DNA of 64,000 bases from an uncultured Bacilli bacterium (GTDB taxonomy: Bacteria; Bacillota_I; Bacilli_A; RF39; UBA660): the NCBI GenBank assembly GCA_934130105.1, contig CAKOXL010000001.1, forward strand, positions 16,014 to 80,013, given 5' to 3'. A program made the translations under genes and the position numbers. Of the stretch, positions 63,042 to 64,000 are shown one piece after another (within the stretch, counting starts at the first letter, position 1; every line of letters begins with the position of its first letter). Under the pieces are notes generated by a model. The model was not told the DNA's origin. It saw only the letters and a program-made list of their open reading frames with translations, and did not search any database.

Positions 63042-64000
63042 ATGAAAATAGTTAATAATGTTTTAGAAAAAGTTTATGATGAAGATATAGTAAATGGTAC
63101 AGTTATAATACCACAAGGTGTTACTAATATAGGTGAAGAAGCATTTTATAATTGTTGTTCTTTAGAAACAGTAACCATCCCAGAAGGTGTTACTAGTATA
63201 GGTAAAACAGCATTCTGTGGTTGCTCTTCTTTAAAAGAAATAATCATTCCAGAAGGTGTTACTAGTATAAGTAGACATGCATTTTCTGGTTGTACATCTT
63301 TAAAAAAAATAAATGTTCCAGGAAGTGTTACTAGTATAGGTGAAGAAACATTTCTTAGTTGCCGTTCTTTAGAAACAATAACTATTTCTACAGGTGTTAG
63401 TAGCATAGAAGACGGCGCATTTTTTAATTGCGATTCTTTAGAAACAATAATCATTCCCAATAGTGCTACTAGCATAGGAGATGGTGCATTTGGTAATTGT
63501 TCCTCTTTAAAAGAAATAATCATTCCAAAAGGTGTTACTAATATAGGTGAAGAAACATTTTCTAATTGCTCTTCTTTAGAAACAGTAACCATCCCAGAAG
63601 GTGTTACTAGTATTGATGAAAAAACATTTTCTAATTGCTCCTCTTTAAAAACAGTAACTATCCCAGCAAGCGTTACTAGAATAGGTGAAGAAGCATTTTC
63701 TAATTGCTCTTCTTTAGAAACAGTAACCATCCCAGAAGGTGTTACTAGTATTGATGAAAAAACATTTTCTAATTGCTCCTCTTTAAAAACAGTAACTATC
63801 CCAGCAAGTGTTACTAGTATTGATGAAAATGCATTTTCTAGTTGTTCTTCTTTAAAATGTTTAATTACTCAGTATGGGAACACTCAGATATTTGGCTTTA
63901 GAAATGTTGTATCAAGTTATCTATATTTGTATGCTAATTCTATTTTAAAAGATAAATATAGTAGTATTAATGATTTTTTAAATAATAATTATATAAATGA
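63042..64000 (+). CDS. Second BspA-type leucine-rich-repeat gene, cut by the window end
   Basis: ATG at 63042 follows GGTGGTGAT. The frame is open for 319 codons to the edge. It starts MKIVNNVLEKVYDEDIVNGT, differing from the gene at 58441 by few residues, and continues with about eleven 23-aa repeats up to codon 270. It then shows YLYLYANSILKDKYSSIND, the same segment that follows the repeats in the first gene. It is therefore a full paralogue whose C-terminal domain lies beyond the window. The leader and promoter region are also duplicated. Confidence 0.85.
   Translation, partial: MKIVNNVLEKVYDEDIVNGTVIIPQGVTNIGEEAFYNCCSLETVTIPEGVTSIGKTAFCGCSSLKEIIIPEGVTSISRHAFSGCTSLKKINVPGSVTSIGEETFLSCRSLETITISTGVSSIEDGAFFNCDSLETIIIPNSATSIGDGAFGNCSSLKEIIIPKGVTNIGEETFSNCSSLETVTIPEGVTSIDEKTFSNCSSLKTVTIPASVTRIGEEAFSNCSSLETVTIPEGVTSIDEKTFSNCSSLKTVTIPASVTSIDENAFSSCSSLKCLITQYGNTQIFGFRNVVSSYLYLYANSILKDKYSSINDFLNNNYIN
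63111..63860 (+). repeat. Tandem 69-bp leucine-rich repeats, second gene
   Basis: Repeats of 69 bp, several almost identical. The block ending in AAAACATTTTCTAATTGC occurs twice, at about 63590-63660 and 63728-63798, spaced 138 bp apart. This indicates a recent two-unit duplication inside the gene. Confidence 0.88.

Overview
The window is very AT-rich, gene-dense bacterial chromosome of Bacilli or Mollicutes-related type. RecU, DUF1292, YlxM between ftsY and ffh, a SUF operon with SufU, pyrimidine-nucleoside phosphorylase and a phosphoketolase all point to a low-GC Gram-positive, probably a small-genome gut lineage such as RF39 or an Erysipelotrichia relative. That placement is inference from gene content. 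TGA ends recU, tsaE and tsaB, so the standard code applies. Many genes use a GGTGAT or GGAGG ribosome binding site, and TTG or GTG starts are common.

Layout. 1-6.7 kb: recU (minus), a large single-TM coiled-coil protein, a DUF1292 protein and the t6A operon tsaE-tsaB-rimI-tsaD. 6.7-14.9 kb: a thiamine-precursor/SsuABC-type ABC transporter on the minus strand. Its substrate-binding gene is cut in two by a 5.7-kb element carrying a large serine recombinase, a PD-(D/E)XK-like protein, an ABC-type ATPase and a leucine-rich-repeat protein. 15-20 kb: small membrane and regulatory genes, then an HxlR regulator with palindromic operators next to a zinc macrodomain and SirTM-type sirtuin pair (ADP-ribosylation signalling). 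20-23.2 kb: a minus-strand pair (TRADD-N-associated-like membrane protein and membrane-anchored metallopeptidase), bracketed by the 3' end of an XRE regulator gene and an 88% identical duplicate of that end. 23.3-29.7 kb: an ECF sigma/anti-sigma group and a VTC/DUF4956/carbohydrate-binding cluster. 29.8-34.7 kb: sufC-sufD-sufS-sufU-unknown-sufB. 34.9-38.8 kb: ssb-like gene, XRE regulator, pdp, a GNAT and an SDR.

39-45 kb: a type II CRISPR-Cas locus in the order cas9, tracrRNA, cas1, cas2, csn2-like, array. Cas9 (1092 aa) keeps every catalytic residue, the tracrRNA has a near-consensus promoter and terminator, and the array has 8 regular repeats. In contrast cas1 has a frameshift, cas2 an in-frame TGA and the csn2-like gene an in-frame TAA. 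The system therefore looks able to interfere but unable to acquire spacers. A terminator-like hairpin lies between the cas9 promoter and its ribosome binding site.

45-64 kb: phosphoketolase, SDR, methionine gamma-lyase-family protein, an HD-domain protein, the protein-targeting operon ftsY-ylxM-(HerA-like ATPase)-ffh, a CotD-like Cys/Met-rich protein, a predicted metallopeptidase, rpoZ-recX, and two homologous BspA-type leucine-rich-repeat genes. The second of these runs off the right edge. No tRNA or rRNA gene was found.
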